35,431 nt of DNA from an uncultured Actinomycetes bacterium (GTDB lineage: Bacteria > Actinomycetota > Actinomycetes > Nanopelagicales > Nanopelagicaceae): assembly GCA_903843225.1 (NCBI GenBank), contig CAIMOX010000017.1, positions 1 through 35,431 on the forward strand, in the 5' to 3' direction. Below are positions 24,694-35,431 of the stretch, piece after piece (positions within the stretch are counted from its first letter, which is position 1; each line of letters begins with the position of its first letter). The notes under the pieces are model-generated. The model saw only the letters and a program-made list of their open reading frames with translations. It was not told the DNA's origin and ran no database searches. Position numbers and translations under genes: made by a program.

Positions 24694-25392
24694 TTAAATG
24701 TGCTGGCCCAACATGGTTCGCCACGTGAGGATCAAGACGAGAACGCCACAGAATAGAAGCACTGCGGCTACGGTAATCGAGCGCTTTCGACCCAAGAGTT
24801 GAGGTAGCCCAAGAATGCCTTGCGAGATATCCCAATCCAGATCTTTCATGACATTAAGGAAATGAAAGGCCGAGGCAAAGAGGATGAAGGCCAAGTAGAG
24901 CCAGACTGAAGGAACTTTTCCAGCACCAAGAAAGATCGCCCACGGTAGTGCACCGAAGGAGATCACATAAGGTGCGACTGAAAGTCGAGTCTTCTTCAAT
25001 CTAAAGTTATATGCAGTTGCACTCAGTAATCCAAGTGCGTGGATCGCGCTCCCCTTAAAACCTAACGGGCCAGCAAGTGAGAGCACTATTGCAGTAACAA
25101 GTGCTGTAGCTATCGCAGGCTTGAGTTGAGACGGCAGGACCTTGCCAGCTACAAGAGGCTTATTCATCCGGGTAGCTTGCGCATCGAGTGGATAGTCGAT
25201 GAGATCGTTACTCCAACCCACCACACATTGCCCGGCAAAGATTGCGGCTGCGACTTCGAGGGAACCAAGAATTGAAAACTGGGTAAGCGAGAGCAAAAAA
25301 GTTATAGCAACGACAAGAACTGTCGGACCACAGTGGGTAGCCTCAACAAGACCGATGAATCGCCCTCTATCCCAAGTTTCCCTAATATTCAT
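24694..25392 (-). CDS. UbiA-family prenyltransferase
   Basis: Multi-helix membrane protein of 232 residues. The first Asp-rich motif, NDLIDYPLD (N62, D63, D66, D70), which binds prenyl diphosphate via Mg2+, is followed by MNKPLVAGK. The second motif is NVMKDLDWDISQG. The family attaches prenyl chains to aromatic acceptors (quinone, heme O, chlorophyll-like). This one is shorter than the usual 280-300 residues, so the acceptor is unclear. I prefer ATG 25392 (TATATT 7 nt upstream) over TTG 25401. Confidence 0.85.
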   Translation of the reverse strand: MNIRETWDRGRFIGLVEATHCGPTVLVVAITFLLSLTQFSILGSLEVAAAIFAGQCVVGWSNDLIDYPLDAQATRMNKPLVAGKVLPSQLKPAIATALVTAIVLSLAGPLGFKGSAIHALGLLSATAYNFRLKKTRLSVAPYVISFGALPWAIFLGAGKVPSVWLYLAFILFASAFHFLNVMKDLDWDISQGILGLPQLLGRKRSITVAAVLLFCGVLVLILTWRTMLGQHI

Positions 25393-25399
25393 GTGGATC

Positions 25400-25405
25400 A
25401 ATATA
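25400..25405 (-). promoter_or_regulatory. Predicted -10 box of UbiA-family gene
   Basis: TATATT on the minus strand, 7 nt before the ATG at 25392. Leaderless configuration; supports the shorter start. Confidence 0.45.
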
Positions 25406-25456
25406 TTGTGAGCATAACCTCACAATCACGAGCCTTGCGGAGTCGATTGAAAGATA

Positions 25457-25462
25457 TAAGAT
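25457..25462 (+). promoter_or_regulatory. Predicted -10 box of the dehydrogenase gene
   Basis: TAAGAT followed by 6 nt and the ATG at 25469; no Shine-Dalgarno. Confidence 0.45.
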
Positions 25463-25468
25463 GAAGTT

Positions 25469-26707
25469 ATGACAACGGAGTCACCACTTAATACCGCCTT
25501 GGTACAACTTCGAGGCACAGTCGACAAATTAGGCCTCTCAGAGAACGATTGGCAGACCCTCTCCACCCCACGGCGCGTATTACAAGTCGCCGTCCCGCTC
25601 CGCCGTGATAACGGCGATGTTGAAATGTATGACGGTTATCGGGTGCAGTACTCGACCACCCGCGGTCCATCAAAAGGTGGCGTTCGCTATCACCCCGATG
25701 TAGACCTCGACGAGACAATCTCATTAGCAATGCTCATGACCTGGAAGTGCGCACTCACAAATCTTCCGTACGGTGGCGCCAAGGGTGGAATCGCAGTCGA
25801 TCCCAGCAAACTTTCGGCCCGCGAAAATGAACGCCTCACTCGTCGCTACACATCCGAAATCTTGCCGATCATCGGACCAGAGCGTGACATCCCCGCTCCT
25901 GATGTCGGAACCGATGAACGGAATATGGCCTGGATGATGGATACCTACTCTGTTAATGCTGGCTTCTCAGTCCCAAGTGTTGTCACAGGTAAACCAATCG
26001 TTCTAGGTGGATCGCTTGGTCGCACATCTGCGACCGGTGATGGAGTTGCGATCGCAACTCGTGAAGCACTTCGCGCACGCGGCATCGATATCAATGGCGC
26101 TACCGTTGCGATTCAAGGATTCGGAAAAGTTGGTTACTGGACCGCTGTTGCTCTCGAGAATATGGGCATGAAGGTCGTCGCAGTATCTGATGTCAATGGC
26201 GCCGTCACTGGATTCTCTTCAGTTGCAGATCTATGGAGTTACTTCCTAGCTAATGGCAACCTCGATATCCCCGGCTCTGATCGCCTCACTAACCAAGAAC
26301 TTCTTCATCTCGACGTAGATGTGCTTATTCCTGCTGCTCTTGCAGATGCAATCACTGGTGCGACCGCACCTGGAATCAAGGCAAAGATCGTTGTCGAGGG
26401 TGCGAATGGACCGACATCTCCTCTTGGGGATGCAATCCTGCAAGATAAAGGCGTACTCGTGGTCCCAGATATCTTGGCTAACTCTGGCGGTGTAATCGTC
26501 TCGTACTTCGAATGGGTTCAAGATAAGCAGAACTACTTCTGGTCAGCTGATGAAGTCCGCGAGAATCTCTCATCAATCATGATGCGCGCTCTCCACGAAG
26601 TTGAAGCAGTATCCAATACCAAGAGTGTTACGTGGCGTGATGCAGCGTTGATGATCGGCGTTGGACGAGTCGCTGAAGCGCACCATCTCCGTGGTCTTTA
26701 TCCGTGA
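25469..26707 (+). CDS. Glu/Leu/Phe/Val dehydrogenase (glutamate dehydrogenase-like)
   Basis: NAD(P)-dependent amino-acid dehydrogenase of 412 residues, typical of the short hexameric form. The substrate site includes KGGVRYHP and catalytic K105 in YGGAKGGI; D145 in APDVGTDERNM completes the active site. The Rossmann domain has GFGKVGYW. Most likely oxidatively deaminates glutamate or makes it from 2-oxoglutarate and ammonia, but leucine-type activity cannot be ruled out by eye. Confidence 0.95.
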   Translation: MTTESPLNTALVQLRGTVDKLGLSENDWQTLSTPRRVLQVAVPLRRDNGDVEMYDGYRVQYSTTRGPSKGGVRYHPDVDLDETISLAMLMTWKCALTNLPYGGAKGGIAVDPSKLSARENERLTRRYTSEILPIIGPERDIPAPDVGTDERNMAWMMDTYSVNAGFSVPSVVTGKPIVLGGSLGRTSATGDGVAIATREALRARGIDINGATVAIQGFGKVGYWTAVALENMGMKVVAVSDVNGAVTGFSSVADLWSYFLANGNLDIPGSDRLTNQELLHLDVDVLIPAALADAITGATAPGIKAKIVVEGANGPTSPLGDAILQDKGVLVVPDILANSGGVIVSYFEWVQDKQNYFWSADEVRENLSSIMMRALHEVEAVSNTKSVTWRDAALMIGVGRVAEAHHLRGLYP

Positions 26708-26715
26708 TCTCTCAC

Positions 26716-27444
26716 TCAGAATAAGGTCTCAGGCTCACCTAAGACGATCGGTTCAGGCAGATCGCTGCCAGAGTTCAGGGCGCTATTTACTCGTGATGAG
26801 ACTGGATGGAATGTGAGCCCAGCTTCTGGGTTCGGTAGATCCAAGAGCTTAAGAGTTCGTTCTTCATCACTACTCTGAATAGATTTCGATGATAACCATT
26901 GGCTCCATCGATCCTCTGGCAAGAAGACCGGCATCCGGTGATGGATCGTTGCTAATTGACCAACCGCTTCGCGCGTAATGATTGCTGTAGTCGTAATGAA
27001 CTCACCATTGGCTGGATTAACCCAGTGCTCATATAACCCAGCAATTGCCAGTGGGCTCTGATCGGCGTTGTGAATATAAAACGGCTGCTTCGGTGGATAT
27101 GGGCCAAGCTCTGTCGCCCATTCGTAATATCCGGTGACTGGAATCAAAGCACGGCGGGATTTAAAGGCTTCCCGGAAACTTGGCTTCTCTGCAATCGATT
27201 CGACCCGGGCATTGATCGCATTAGAGGCACGTGATGCATCTTTACTCCAGGCAGGAATCAATCCCCACTTTGCGATCTGCAAGCAGCGTTGCGTACCACT
27301 CTCATCTTCACCTTTGATGAAATAGATCGGTGTAGTGGGTGAGACATTGAAATTTGGTGGCACTGAGTCGATGGTTGGCTTTGCGGTACGGAACTGGCGC
27401 GCGAGCTCATCAGCACTCACTGTCAGAGTAAAGCGTCCGCACAT
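26716..27444 (-). CDS. SRAP-family protein (YedK/HMCES-like)
   Basis: Protects abasic sites in single-stranded DNA by forming a covalent DNA-protein crosslink. 242 residues starting MCGRFTL, with C2 exposed after Met removal as the crosslinking residue; N78 (NAINAR), E108 (GYYEW) and H168/H169 (IHHRMPVFL) match the known YedK active site. Convergent with the dehydrogenase gene. AATAAT ends 6 nt before the ATG. Other DNA-repair genes (UDG, mfd) are in the same window but separately transcribed. Confidence 0.95.
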   Translation of the reverse strand: MCGRFTLTVSADELARQFRTAKPTIDSVPPNFNVSPTTPIYFIKGEDESGTQRCLQIAKWGLIPAWSKDASRASNAINARVESIAEKPSFREAFKSRRALIPVTGYYEWATELGPYPPKQPFYIHNADQSPLAIAGLYEHWVNPANGEFITTTAIITREAVGQLATIHHRMPVFLPEDRWSQWLSSKSIQSSDEERTLKLLDLPNPEAGLTFHPVSSRVNSALNSGSDLPEPIVLGEPETLF

Positions 27445-27497
27445 GGCTCAATTATTACTCACAGAGCTATCTCAGCGCACCAACTGGAAGCTCGTAC

Positions 27498-27503
27498 TAC
27501 GCT
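27498..27503 (+). promoter_or_regulatory. Predicted -10 box of small secreted protein gene
   Basis: TACGCT followed by 6 nt and the ATG at 27510. Leaderless configuration in a 65-nt divergent gap. Confidence 0.45.
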
Positions 27504-27509
27504 GAAGCC

Positions 27510-28037
27510 ATGAAAAGAGTCCTCGCGCTTTCACTTGTTGTGCTCTCCCTGATCTCGAGCGCACCTGCATCACAGGCGATGGGTAGCGGCAATAAATATT
27601 CAGACTTGCAGACTGGCGTGACCTATGGGATCTATCAGCCTTCAAATACTCTCGGGCTGCCAGTGCTCAATTTTGAAGTCCGGCCATGTCGGTTATTCCC
27701 CAAGAAAGATATGTACCTTCTCGCAGGCTTTGGTGGAATGGACCGCGGTATCGCACTCGTCGAAACCGCAGCTGCTTTCAACTGCACCGGGGTAGACAAT
27801 CCGGTCTCGCTAGGCACAACCATGATCAACGGCATCAAGGCCCAGGTCGGTATTTATTGTGCGAGTAAGAGTTGTCCGGCAAGTAAGTTTTCACAGTACG
27901 GTGGCGAGATTACGTGGACCACTCCTAAGACAAAGACACTTGCTGCAACTTATATTCGACTCGGAACCCAAGGCGGTTTTACCTTGCAGCAACTCACTGC
28001 TTTTGCCACAGGACTCAAGCTAGTTGGCAAGAAGTAA
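27510..28037 (+). CDS. Small secreted protein of unknown function
   Basis: 175 residues with a clear Sec signal (1 to ~23, ending SQA). The mature part has four cysteines (in RPCRL, FNCTG, IYCAS and KSCPA), enough for two disulfides, and looks beta-rich with Gly and Thr. I do not recognise a family. Convergent with nnrD, 2 nt apart. Confidence 0.8.
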   Translation: MKRVLALSLVVLSLISSAPASQAMGSGNKYSDLQTGVTYGIYQPSNTLGLPVLNFEVRPCRLFPKKDMYLLAGFGGMDRGIALVETAAAFNCTGVDNPVSLGTTMINGIKAQVGIYCASKSCPASKFSQYGGEITWTTPKTKTLAATYIRLGTQGGFTLQQLTAFATGLKLVGKK

Positions 28038-28039
28038 CT

Positions 28040-28807
28040 TTAAAGAACGACTCTTGCTAAGGAGTCGAGTAAATCTGTAGCAACCAATGATCGCTTCGCG
28101 CGATAGGCACGTTTGCCGGCAAAGGCATGTGCCCGTGCAGCTTTAATGAGGACTTCAAGAACCGCACCTTCGTTATCTGGATTCCACGACGCTAACATCG
28201 ATCCAATAAAGCCCGCGAGAATGTCGCCAGTGCCAGCAGTCGCAAGCTCTGACCCACCGCTGCTTTCGACAAGTGTGAGCCCACCTGGTGTTGCAATGAC
28301 AGTATTGAAACCTTTTAGGACAACAAAGACGCCTAATTCACGTGCCGCCTTAAGCGCGAGTGGAATTCGATCATTGGGATGTTCGACTACATACCCCATC
28401 GATTTAAATTCACCTTCGTGTGGGGTAATCACCGTGAACTCTGCCTTGCTCTTCGATGCCATGTTCACTGCATCGGCATCGAGCACTACAAATTTAGTAG
28501 TGGGTAATGAGAATCTCTTAGGTAGCTTTGGCGCACCAGGCCCAATGACCCAGGCATTTGCCTTGCTCTCACTGATCGAATCAAGTAGAACGACATCCGG
28601 GTAAGAACCAATTACTAGATCAGCAACGCGCTTCTCAGTGAACAGGTAATTAATGTAGCCGGCCCCACCGCGGCGAGCACCACCTACGCAGAGAAGCCCA
28701 GCACCTGGGTATTCATCGCTACCTGCGATAACACCCACGACCCCATGCGTATATTTGTTGGCATCGATAGCCCTCGGGGCTAAGACTCGAATGCGTCGAT
28801 TAAACAT
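28040..28807 (-). CDS. nnrD: ADP-dependent NAD(P)H-hydrate dehydratase
   Basis: Repairs hydrated NADH/NADPH, using ADP as phosphate donor. 255 residues, ribokinase-like fold: GVVGVIAGSDEYPGAG at the N-terminus, VIGPG, DADAVN, TPHEGEF (H130), VLKG and the catalytic GTGD (192-195). The usual epimerase partner domain (YjeF_N/NnrE) is absent, so this is the stand-alone dehydratase. It follows the UDG gene by 19 nt, but TAGCCT 6 nt before the ATG allows a separate leaderless transcript. Confidence 0.93.
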   Translation of the reverse strand: MFNRRIRVLAPRAIDANKYTHGVVGVIAGSDEYPGAGLLCVGGARRGGAGYINYLFTEKRVADLVIGSYPDVVLLDSISESKANAWVIGPGAPKLPKRFSLPTTKFVVLDADAVNMASKSKAEFTVITPHEGEFKSMGYVVEHPNDRIPLALKAARELGVFVVLKGFNTVIATPGGLTLVESSGGSELATAGTGDILAGFIGSMLASWNPDNEGAVLEVLIKAARAHAFAGKRAYRAKRSLVATDLLDSLARVVL

Positions 28808-28813
28808 ATCAGC

Positions 28814-28819
28814 AGGCTA
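28814..28819 (-). promoter_or_regulatory. Possible internal -10 box for nnrD
   Basis: TAGCCT on the minus strand, 6 nt before the ATG at 28807, in the gap after the UDG gene. Confidence 0.35.
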
Positions 28820-28826
28820 CTCCTTG

Positions 28827-29528
28827 CTACTCGCTAAAGGAAGCGCCTTTCTTGATCACCACATCGAGCATCTTCTCGGTTAATTTACCCGTGAAGGTAT
28901 TCTGCTGGCTAGGGTGATAACTTCCGATCACCAATCGCTTCACGCCATCGCTGCCAACAAAGGTAAATGATGCGCCGTGACCAAACTTTGGACGAGGCTT
29001 CGGCAGCGCCTCACCCATCTCAGTAAGCGTTAAATATATTTGGGTCCACGCGAGGTTGCCGAGTGCTAAGAAAGTTCTTGCCGTCGGCATAAGAAGAGCA
29101 ATCTCATTGTGGAAGAAGGGTGCGCACGCTGCCTTCTCCTCCGTCGTCGGTTTGTTATCCGGTGGCGCGCAACGAACTGCGCACAAGATGCGGGTATTAA
29201 TTAACACTTGGCCATCATCTCGGGAGTCACTTGTTGGTAGCTTTGCGAGCCCTGCCTTATGCAGTGCGCGATAGAGCCAATCCCCTGATGAGTCACCGGT
29301 AAATACTCGACCCGTGCGATTAGCGCCATGTGCACCGGGAGCAAGCCCCAGCACAATAAAACTCGCATCTGCTGGCCCAAAGCCTGGGACTGGTTTACCC
29401 CAATACTTCTCATCTACGTATGCCTTGCGCTTCACAACTGCGACCTCTTCACGCCACTCCACTAATCGTGGGCAGAGCGTGCAGCGAATAATCGCCTTAT
29501 CTAAAAGAGGTAGCGATTTAGCGGGCAT
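28827..29528 (-). CDS. Family-5 uracil-DNA glycosylase (Fe-S)
   Basis: Removes uracil and related damaged bases from DNA. From the ATG at 29526-29528 it has 233 residues. CTLC (C16, C19), C120 and C135 are probable 4Fe-4S ligands. Motif 1, GLAPGAHGANRTGRVFTGDSSG, has the family-5 form rather than the GEAPG of family 4, and motif 2 is GSYHPSQQN. A longer reading frame up to 29690 exists, but it would bury 173 bases in the phosphatase gene and add a non-conserved N-terminus, so the short start (11-bp overlap) is preferred. Confidence 0.92.
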   Translation of the reverse strand: MPAKSLPLLDKAIIRCTLCPRLVEWREEVAVVKRKAYVDEKYWGKPVPGFGPADASFIVLGLAPGAHGANRTGRVFTGDSSGDWLYRALHKAGLAKLPTSDSRDDGQVLINTRILCAVRCAPPDNKPTTEEKAACAPFFHNEIALLMPTARTFLALGNLAWTQIYLTLTEMGEALPKPRPKFGHGASFTFVGSDGVKRLVIGSYHPSQQNTFTGKLTEKMLDVVIKKGASFSE

Positions 29529-30438
29529 CGATGGATAAGCCCCATGCGATTCCATCGAGAATATCTGACTCTGATGCGATGAATCCTGCGGTGCCGGTTG
29601 CATGCAAGACTCGTGAGAGAACAAGTGAACCAGCAGTAATGACATCGACTCGACCTGGGTGCATATAGCCAAGCGCAGCGATCTCATCACGAGTCATTGA
29701 TTGGAACATTAAGGCGACTTCATGGACCTTTGCTGCTGGAATATATGCCAAGTGAATTGCGTAACGATCGTATTCATCTAAGCCAAGCGCTGCCGCTGCA
29801 ACAGTAGTGGCGGTACCAGCAACACAGACGAGCGTCTTAGCGCTGGTAATAGCGACATCTTGTGCCGCTGATGCAATCGCGGCATCGATATCTGATGTCG
29901 CTGCAGCAATCGCATCTGCAGTAGGTGGCTGCAGATTCAAATGGCGCTCTGACATGCGCACGCATCCAATATTGACTGACTTCGCAGATTCAACTCTGGT
30001 GCGACCTAAGACAAACTCAGTTGATCCCCCACCGATATCTACGACTAAGAATGGTCCATCAGCTTCTTGTAGCTCTTTCGTTGCGCCCATGAACGAGAGC
30101 GCTGCTTCTTCGACCCCAGGAATTACTTCTGGTTCGATTCCAAGAATATCTCGCACACCATCGATGAAGAGATCACGGTTGGTGGCATCACGGGTAGCGC
30201 TGGTCGCGCAGAAACGAACTCGTTCGACACCCTTCGAAGCAATAATGGCTGCATACTCTTGAGTCACCTTGAGGGTGCGCTCAATCGCAGCTGGATCAAA
30301 GGCCTTGTTCTGATCTACGCCTTGGCCAAGTCTGACGACCTCCATGCGGCGATCTACCTCTTTAAAGGATCCGTCATGAATATCTGCGACAAGAAGTCTG
30401 ATCGAGTTAGTCCCGCAATCGATCGCTGCTACGCGCAT
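29518..30438 (-). CDS. Exopolyphosphatase / pppGpp phosphatase (Ppx/GppA family)
   Basis: 306 residues of the actin-like ASKHA fold. Hallmarks are MRVAAIDCGTNSIRLLVAD at the N-terminus, ATSATRDATN, GVEEA and VVDIGGGSTEFVLG. Ppx/GppA enzymes hydrolyse polyphosphate or pppGpp; this short single-module form is common in actinobacteria. It overlaps DUF501 by 10 nt and UDG by 11 nt, so it is translated from a shared mRNA. Confidence 0.94.
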   Translation of the reverse strand: MRVAAIDCGTNSIRLLVADIHDGSFKEVDRRMEVVRLGQGVDQNKAFDPAAIERTLKVTQEYAAIIASKGVERVRFCATSATRDATNRDLFIDGVRDILGIEPEVIPGVEEAALSFMGATKELQEADGPFLVVDIGGGSTEFVLGRTRVESAKSVNIGCVRMSERHLNLQPPTADAIAAATSDIDAAIASAAQDVAITSAKTLVCVAGTATTVAAAALGLDEYDRYAIHLAYIPAAKVHEVALMFQSMTRDEIAALGYMHPGRVDVITAGSLVLSRVLHATGTAGFIASESDILDGIAWGLSIDAR

Positions 30439-30923
30439 GGCTCACCTTCCCACCACTGAGGCAGCGCAGCAAGTGCTTCATCGCCGAATGGGTTGACACC
30501 AGGACCAGCACCTAATGAATGTGCGACTAATGAGTGCAGACACTTCACACGCGTTGGCATTCCACCTGCGGTGATTCCCTCTACCTCAGGGACATCCATT
30601 CCGAGTGCGCCACGTGCTGCTAGGTAATCCTCGTGCGCAGCCAGGTATTGACCGGCGACTTCAGGATCAGTACCAAGTCGTGCTTCCATCTCGGCCATCA
30701 TGCCAGTGGTCTCGAGCGTTGAGATTGCACCAGTGAGCTTTGGACAGGTTGCATAATAAAAAGTTGGGAAGGGTGTGCCATCAGATAATCGTGGTGGCGT
30801 CTCAACTACAGCTGGCTTGCCACATGGACAGCGATAGGCGATCGCATGGACATCACGCGGGGTACGACCGAGCTGGCGGCCGATTGCATCAAGATCAGCT
30901 TCAGTGGGTTTATCAGTAGACAT
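30429..30923 (-). CDS. DUF501 protein
   Basis: 164-residue actinobacterial protein of unknown function. Cysteines occur in RCPCGKPAV and TCPKL, plus one in VKCLHSLVAHSLGAGPGVNPFGDEAL; these probably bind metal. It is almost always found between ftsB and ppx, as here. The start ATG is 3 nt after the ftsB stop. Confidence 0.92.
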   Translation of the reverse strand: MSTDKPTEADLDAIGRQLGRTPRDVHAIAYRCPCGKPAVVETPPRLSDGTPFPTFYYATCPKLTGAISTLETTGMMAEMEARLGTDPEVAGQYLAAHEDYLAARGALGMDVPEVEGITAGGMPTRVKCLHSLVAHSLGAGPGVNPFGDEALAALPQWWEGEPCA

Positions 30924-30926
30924 TAA

Positions 30927-31322
30927 TTAGGGATTCACATTCGTACTTGTAATAGATGAGATCACCTTGGAGTACCACGGTAGACCTGATGGAATATCGG
31001 TGGAGATCACTCCAGCAGGTTGACCTTGCTTTGAATTCTCAGTAGCCGCACCGATCACGATGTATTGATGCTCCCCCGGAAAGATGTAGTGAAGTCTGGT
31101 GCGCGCTTGTGATGCGACATAGGCCGGGTCGTTCCACTTGGCTAGCTCATTTCTCGCAGCATCTAACGTTGCCTGCGAATCATGTAGCTGGACTTTGAGT
31201 GCATTGATCTGTGCCCGCTGCGCAAAGTATCGCTGCATCGGTGGTGCGAGAGTGATTGCGACAACGAAGAGCACTGATGCCACCGCAAGGTTGCGACCAG
31301 ATACTCCCCGAAGCCACTTCAT
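30927..31322 (-). CDS. ftsB: Septum formation initiator, FtsB/DivIC family
   Basis: Single-pass membrane protein of the divisome, 131 residues. Basic N-terminus, one transmembrane helix (~11-30, LAVASVLFVVAITLAPP), a coiled coil (~35-62, QRAQINALKVQLHDSQATLD) and the family motif ARTRLHYIFPGE. The periplasmic tail is Ser/Thr-rich. Partners would be FtsL and FtsQ. The name rests on family membership and the conserved eno-ftsB-DUF501 order. Confidence 0.88.
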   Translation of the reverse strand: MKWLRGVSGRNLAVASVLFVVAITLAPPMQRYFAQRAQINALKVQLHDSQATLDAARNELAKWNDPAYVASQARTRLHYIFPGEHQYIVIGAATENSKQGQPAGVISTDIPSGLPWYSKVISSITSTNVNP

Positions 31323-31336
31323 AGGATTGTGAGTTA

Positions 31337-33269
<1,933 letters not shown>

Positions 33270-33313
33270 CTGATCTCCCCTCTTGGCCACCGATACAACC
33301 GAAATATTTTTAA

Positions 33314-35431
33314 CTACTTGAGAATCGAATTAAGAACTTCCATCGCCCACGGCAGGATCGAAGTATCCCCTAGATCATCACCTACCTGCCAGTTTGGCGC
33401 AGCAGAGCGTGCGACTAAGAGCGATTGGGCCGCACTCTTGATGAGCGACCCCGGATACATTCGAGCTAGCCTGATTTGGAGCGACTCCGGCAAGGTCACT
33501 GGCGCTAGTTTCAAGAACTTTCCTTGCAAGACAACTTCTGTTAACCCAAGCTCTTTCGCCCGGACTCGAAGCCGTGCGACATCGATCAACGTGCTGGCAG
33601 GTTCTGGGAGCTCACCAAACCTGTCGACAAGTTCTTCAACGATTGCATCGAGATCTTTATTTGCACTTGCATCAGCCATCCGGCGATAGAGATCAAGACG
33701 AAGCCGCTCTGATGGTAGGTATTCGACCGGCAGATGCGCGATTAACGGGAGCTCTACCTTGCACTCCTTTACGCGTGGTTCGACATCGACATAGCCAGTC
33801 TTAAACTCTTCAACCGCTTCACCGACCATGCGCATATACAAATCAAAGCCAACTTCAGCGATATGTCCTGATTGCTCACCACCGAGCAAGTTACCGGCGC
33901 CGCGAATCTCAAGATCCTTTAAAGCAACCTGCATACCCGACCCGAGATCAGTATTTGTAGCGATTGTTGTGAGGCGATCATGTGCGATCTCGGTCAGTGG
34001 CTTATCTGCTGAATATAAGAAGTAGGCATAGGCACGCTCTCGCCCGCGACCCACACGACCTCGTAACTGGTGCAACTGTGAGAGACCAAATTTATCGGCG
34101 CGATCCACGATGAGAGTATTGGCATTCGGGATATCGATACCGCTCTCGATAATCGTGGTAGATACCAAGACATCGAAATCCTTCTCCCAGAATCCAAGGA
34201 TCACATCTTCGAGCTCTCGCTCACTCATCTGACCGTGTGCGACGCGGATACGAGCTGCTGGTACCAAGATGCGAAGGCGCTCTGCCACAAAATCGATATC
34301 TTCGACTCGGTTATGAACAAAGAAGATCTGACCATCACGAAGTAACTCGCGGTGGATCGCAGCCATCACCTGCTTATCATCATAAAAGCCAACATAGGTC
34401 AGTACCGGATGGCGTTCTTCCGGCGGCGTCGTGATGTTCGACATCTCGCGGATTCCGGTAATCGCCATCTCAAGTGTGCGTGGGATCGGCGTCGCAGACA
34501 TCGACAAGACATCGATATTGGTGCGAGCCTTCTTGAGCTCTTCTTTATGCTCGACACCAAAGCGCTGTTCTTCATCGACGATGACAAGCCCAAGGTCCCT
34601 GAACTGCACATCCTTTGAGAGCAATCTGTGGGTTCCGATCACGATATCGATCGAACCGTCAGCGAGCCCCGAGATGATCTCTTTACCCTCTTTCGGTGTA
34701 TTAAAGCGAGATAACCCAGCGACCTTGAGTGGGAAGCCGGTGTAACGATTCAAGAATGTTGATAGATGCTGCTGCACAAGCAAAGTCGTCGGAACAAGTA
34801 CTGCTACCTGTTTGCCATCTTGCACTGCCTTAAATGCTGCACGGATAGCGATCTCAGTCTTGCCATAACCCACATCGCCACAGATGATGCGATCCATTGG
34901 GTGCGAGGCTTCCATATCGCGCTTTACTTCTTCGATCGTCGAGAGTTGGTCAGTGGTCTCGACATACGGAAAAGCATCTTCAAGCTCTCGCTGCCACGGC
35001 GTATCTGCCGAGAAGGCGTAGCCCGGTGCTGCCATACGTGCCGCATAGAGCTGAATCAGCTCTGCTGCGATCTGCTTCACAGCCTTACGAGCGCGGCGCT
35101 TGGCGTTCTGCCAATCTGCGCCACCGATACGGTGGACCGCCGGTGCTTCACCGCCGACATAACGCGTTACTTGTTCGAGTGAATCAGTCGGGACAAAGAG
35201 TCGATCCCCGGGCTGACCACGCTTTGATGATGCATACTCGATCACGACATATTCGCGTGAACTCTTACCGACAGTGCGCTGCACAAGTTCGACATAGCGA
35301 CCAACACCATGCTGCTCATGCACCACGTAGTCACCAGGCTTGAGTTCTATCGGATCGACCGCCTTCTTACGCCGTGATGGCATCCGGGCTTGATCCTTAT
35401 TTGAGCTGCGCTGACCAGAGATATCTTTCTC
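33314..35431 (-). CDS. mfd: Transcription-repair coupling factor (N-terminus beyond window)
   Basis: SF2 DNA translocase that pushes stalled RNA polymerase off DNA and recruits UvrA. The frame is open to the window edge; 705 C-terminal residues are seen. In order: the RNA-polymerase-interacting Tudor-like domain ([15 protein letters not shown]), Walker [10 protein letters not shown], the DEEQRFG box, [38 protein letters not shown], and a C-terminal TRCF domain. The UvrB-like N-terminal part lies outside. mazG follows after 44 nt. Confidence 0.98.
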   Translation of the reverse strand, partial: EKDISGQRSSNKDQARMPSRRKKAVDPIELKPGDYVVHEQHGVGRYVELVQRTVGKSSREYVVIEYASSKRGQPGDRLFVPTDSLEQVTRYVGGEAPAVHRIGGADWQNAKRRARKAVKQIAAELIQLYAARMAAPGYAFSADTPWQRELEDAFPYVETTDQLSTIEEVKRDMEASHPMDRIICGDVGYGKTEIAIRAAFKAVQDGKQVAVLVPTTLLVQQHLSTFLNRYTGFPLKVAGLSRFNTPKEGKEIISGLADGSIDIVIGTHRLLSKDVQFRDLGLVIVDEEQRFGVEHKEELKKARTNIDVLSMSATPIPRTLEMAITGIREMSNITTPPEERHPVLTYVGFYDDKQVMAAIHRELLRDGQIFFVHNRVEDIDFVAERLRILVPAARIRVAHGQMSERELEDVILGFWEKDFDVLVSTTIIESGIDIPNANTLIVDRADKFGLSQLHQLRGRVGRGRERAYAYFLYSADKPLTEIAHDRLTTIATNTDLGSGMQVALKDLEIRGAGNLLGGEQSGHIAEVGFDLYMRMVGEAVEEFKTGYVDVEPRVKECKVELPLIAHLPVEYLPSERLRLDLYRRMADASANKDLDAIVEELVDRFGELPEPASTLIDVARLRVRAKELGLTEVVLQGKFLKLAPVTLPESLQIRLARMYPGSLIKSAAQSLLVARSAAPNWQVGDDLGDTSILPWAMEVLNSILK

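Noticed and set aside
28113-28604. 163-codon plus-strand frame
   Set aside because: Antisense shadow of nnrD, whose motifs are complete.
29529-29690. 54-residue N-terminal extension of the uracil-DNA glycosylase
   Set aside because: It lies entirely within the phosphatase gene and shows no domain; the Fe-S CxxC motif starts soon after the short start.

Overview
The window looks like a chromosomal segment of a streamlined, mid-GC actinobacterium. The freshwater acI / 'Ca. Nanopelagicales' type is my best guess, and that is inference. The actinobacterial gene order mfd-mazG-eno-ftsB-DUF501-ppx, the absence of an outer-membrane gene set, short intergenic gaps and many apparent leaderless promoters support it. 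No rRNA, CRISPR array, insertion sequence or phage gene is visible; one tRNA is present.

Layout. (1) 1-3467: transporters: a DrrA-like ABC ATPase (cut by the window edge), a divergent DHA2-type MFS exporter and a second MFS protein with no ordinary start codon. (2) 3564-6053: a secreted NlpC/P60 cell-wall hydrolase, convergent with an SDR-DUF2867 protein. (3) 6090-9558: the riboflavin operon ribD-ribE-ribBA-ribH behind an FMN riboswitch with its own terminator and promoter. (4) 9664-11786: an SDR, a CorA-like channel, a tiny zinc-ribbon protein and a tRNA with anticodon UAA. (5) 11818-22265: the main accessory system, a divergent uronate-glycan locus. The minus-strand arm encodes a sugar-binding protein, two ABC permeases, a 904-residue protein of unknown family and a GH88/GH105-like unsaturated glucuronyl hydrolase. 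The plus-strand arm encodes KduI, KduD, KDPG aldolase and KDG kinase. (6) 22443-28037: small and secreted proteins (a CDGSH-like Fe-S miniprotein, a DUF305 protein, a secreted protein with an HNH-like C-terminus, a small secreted protein), a UbiA-family prenyltransferase, a Glu/Leu/Phe/Val dehydrogenase and a SRAP/YedK protein. (7) 28040-35431: a housekeeping block read on the minus strand: mfd, mazG, eno, ftsB, DUF501, ppx/gppA, family-5 UDG and nnrD.

How it works together. The uronate locus forms an almost closed route. The ABC transporter would import an oligosaccharide ending in a 4,5-unsaturated uronic acid, or one turned into such a product inside the cell by the 904-residue protein. 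The GH88/105 enzyme would release the unsaturated uronate. KduI and KduD would convert it to 2-keto-3-deoxygluconate, and KdgK and Eda would take that to pyruvate and glyceraldehyde-3-phosphate. Neither glycan enzyme has a signal peptide, so breakdown is predicted to be cytoplasmic. No transport ATPase and no regulator gene is in the locus.

The observations most worth a second look are the 904-residue protein, the tRNA with a leucine anticodon but a short variable loop, the MFS gene whose first codons double as a terminator hairpin, and a repeated ANNNT-N6/7-start pattern pointing to widespread leaderless transcription.
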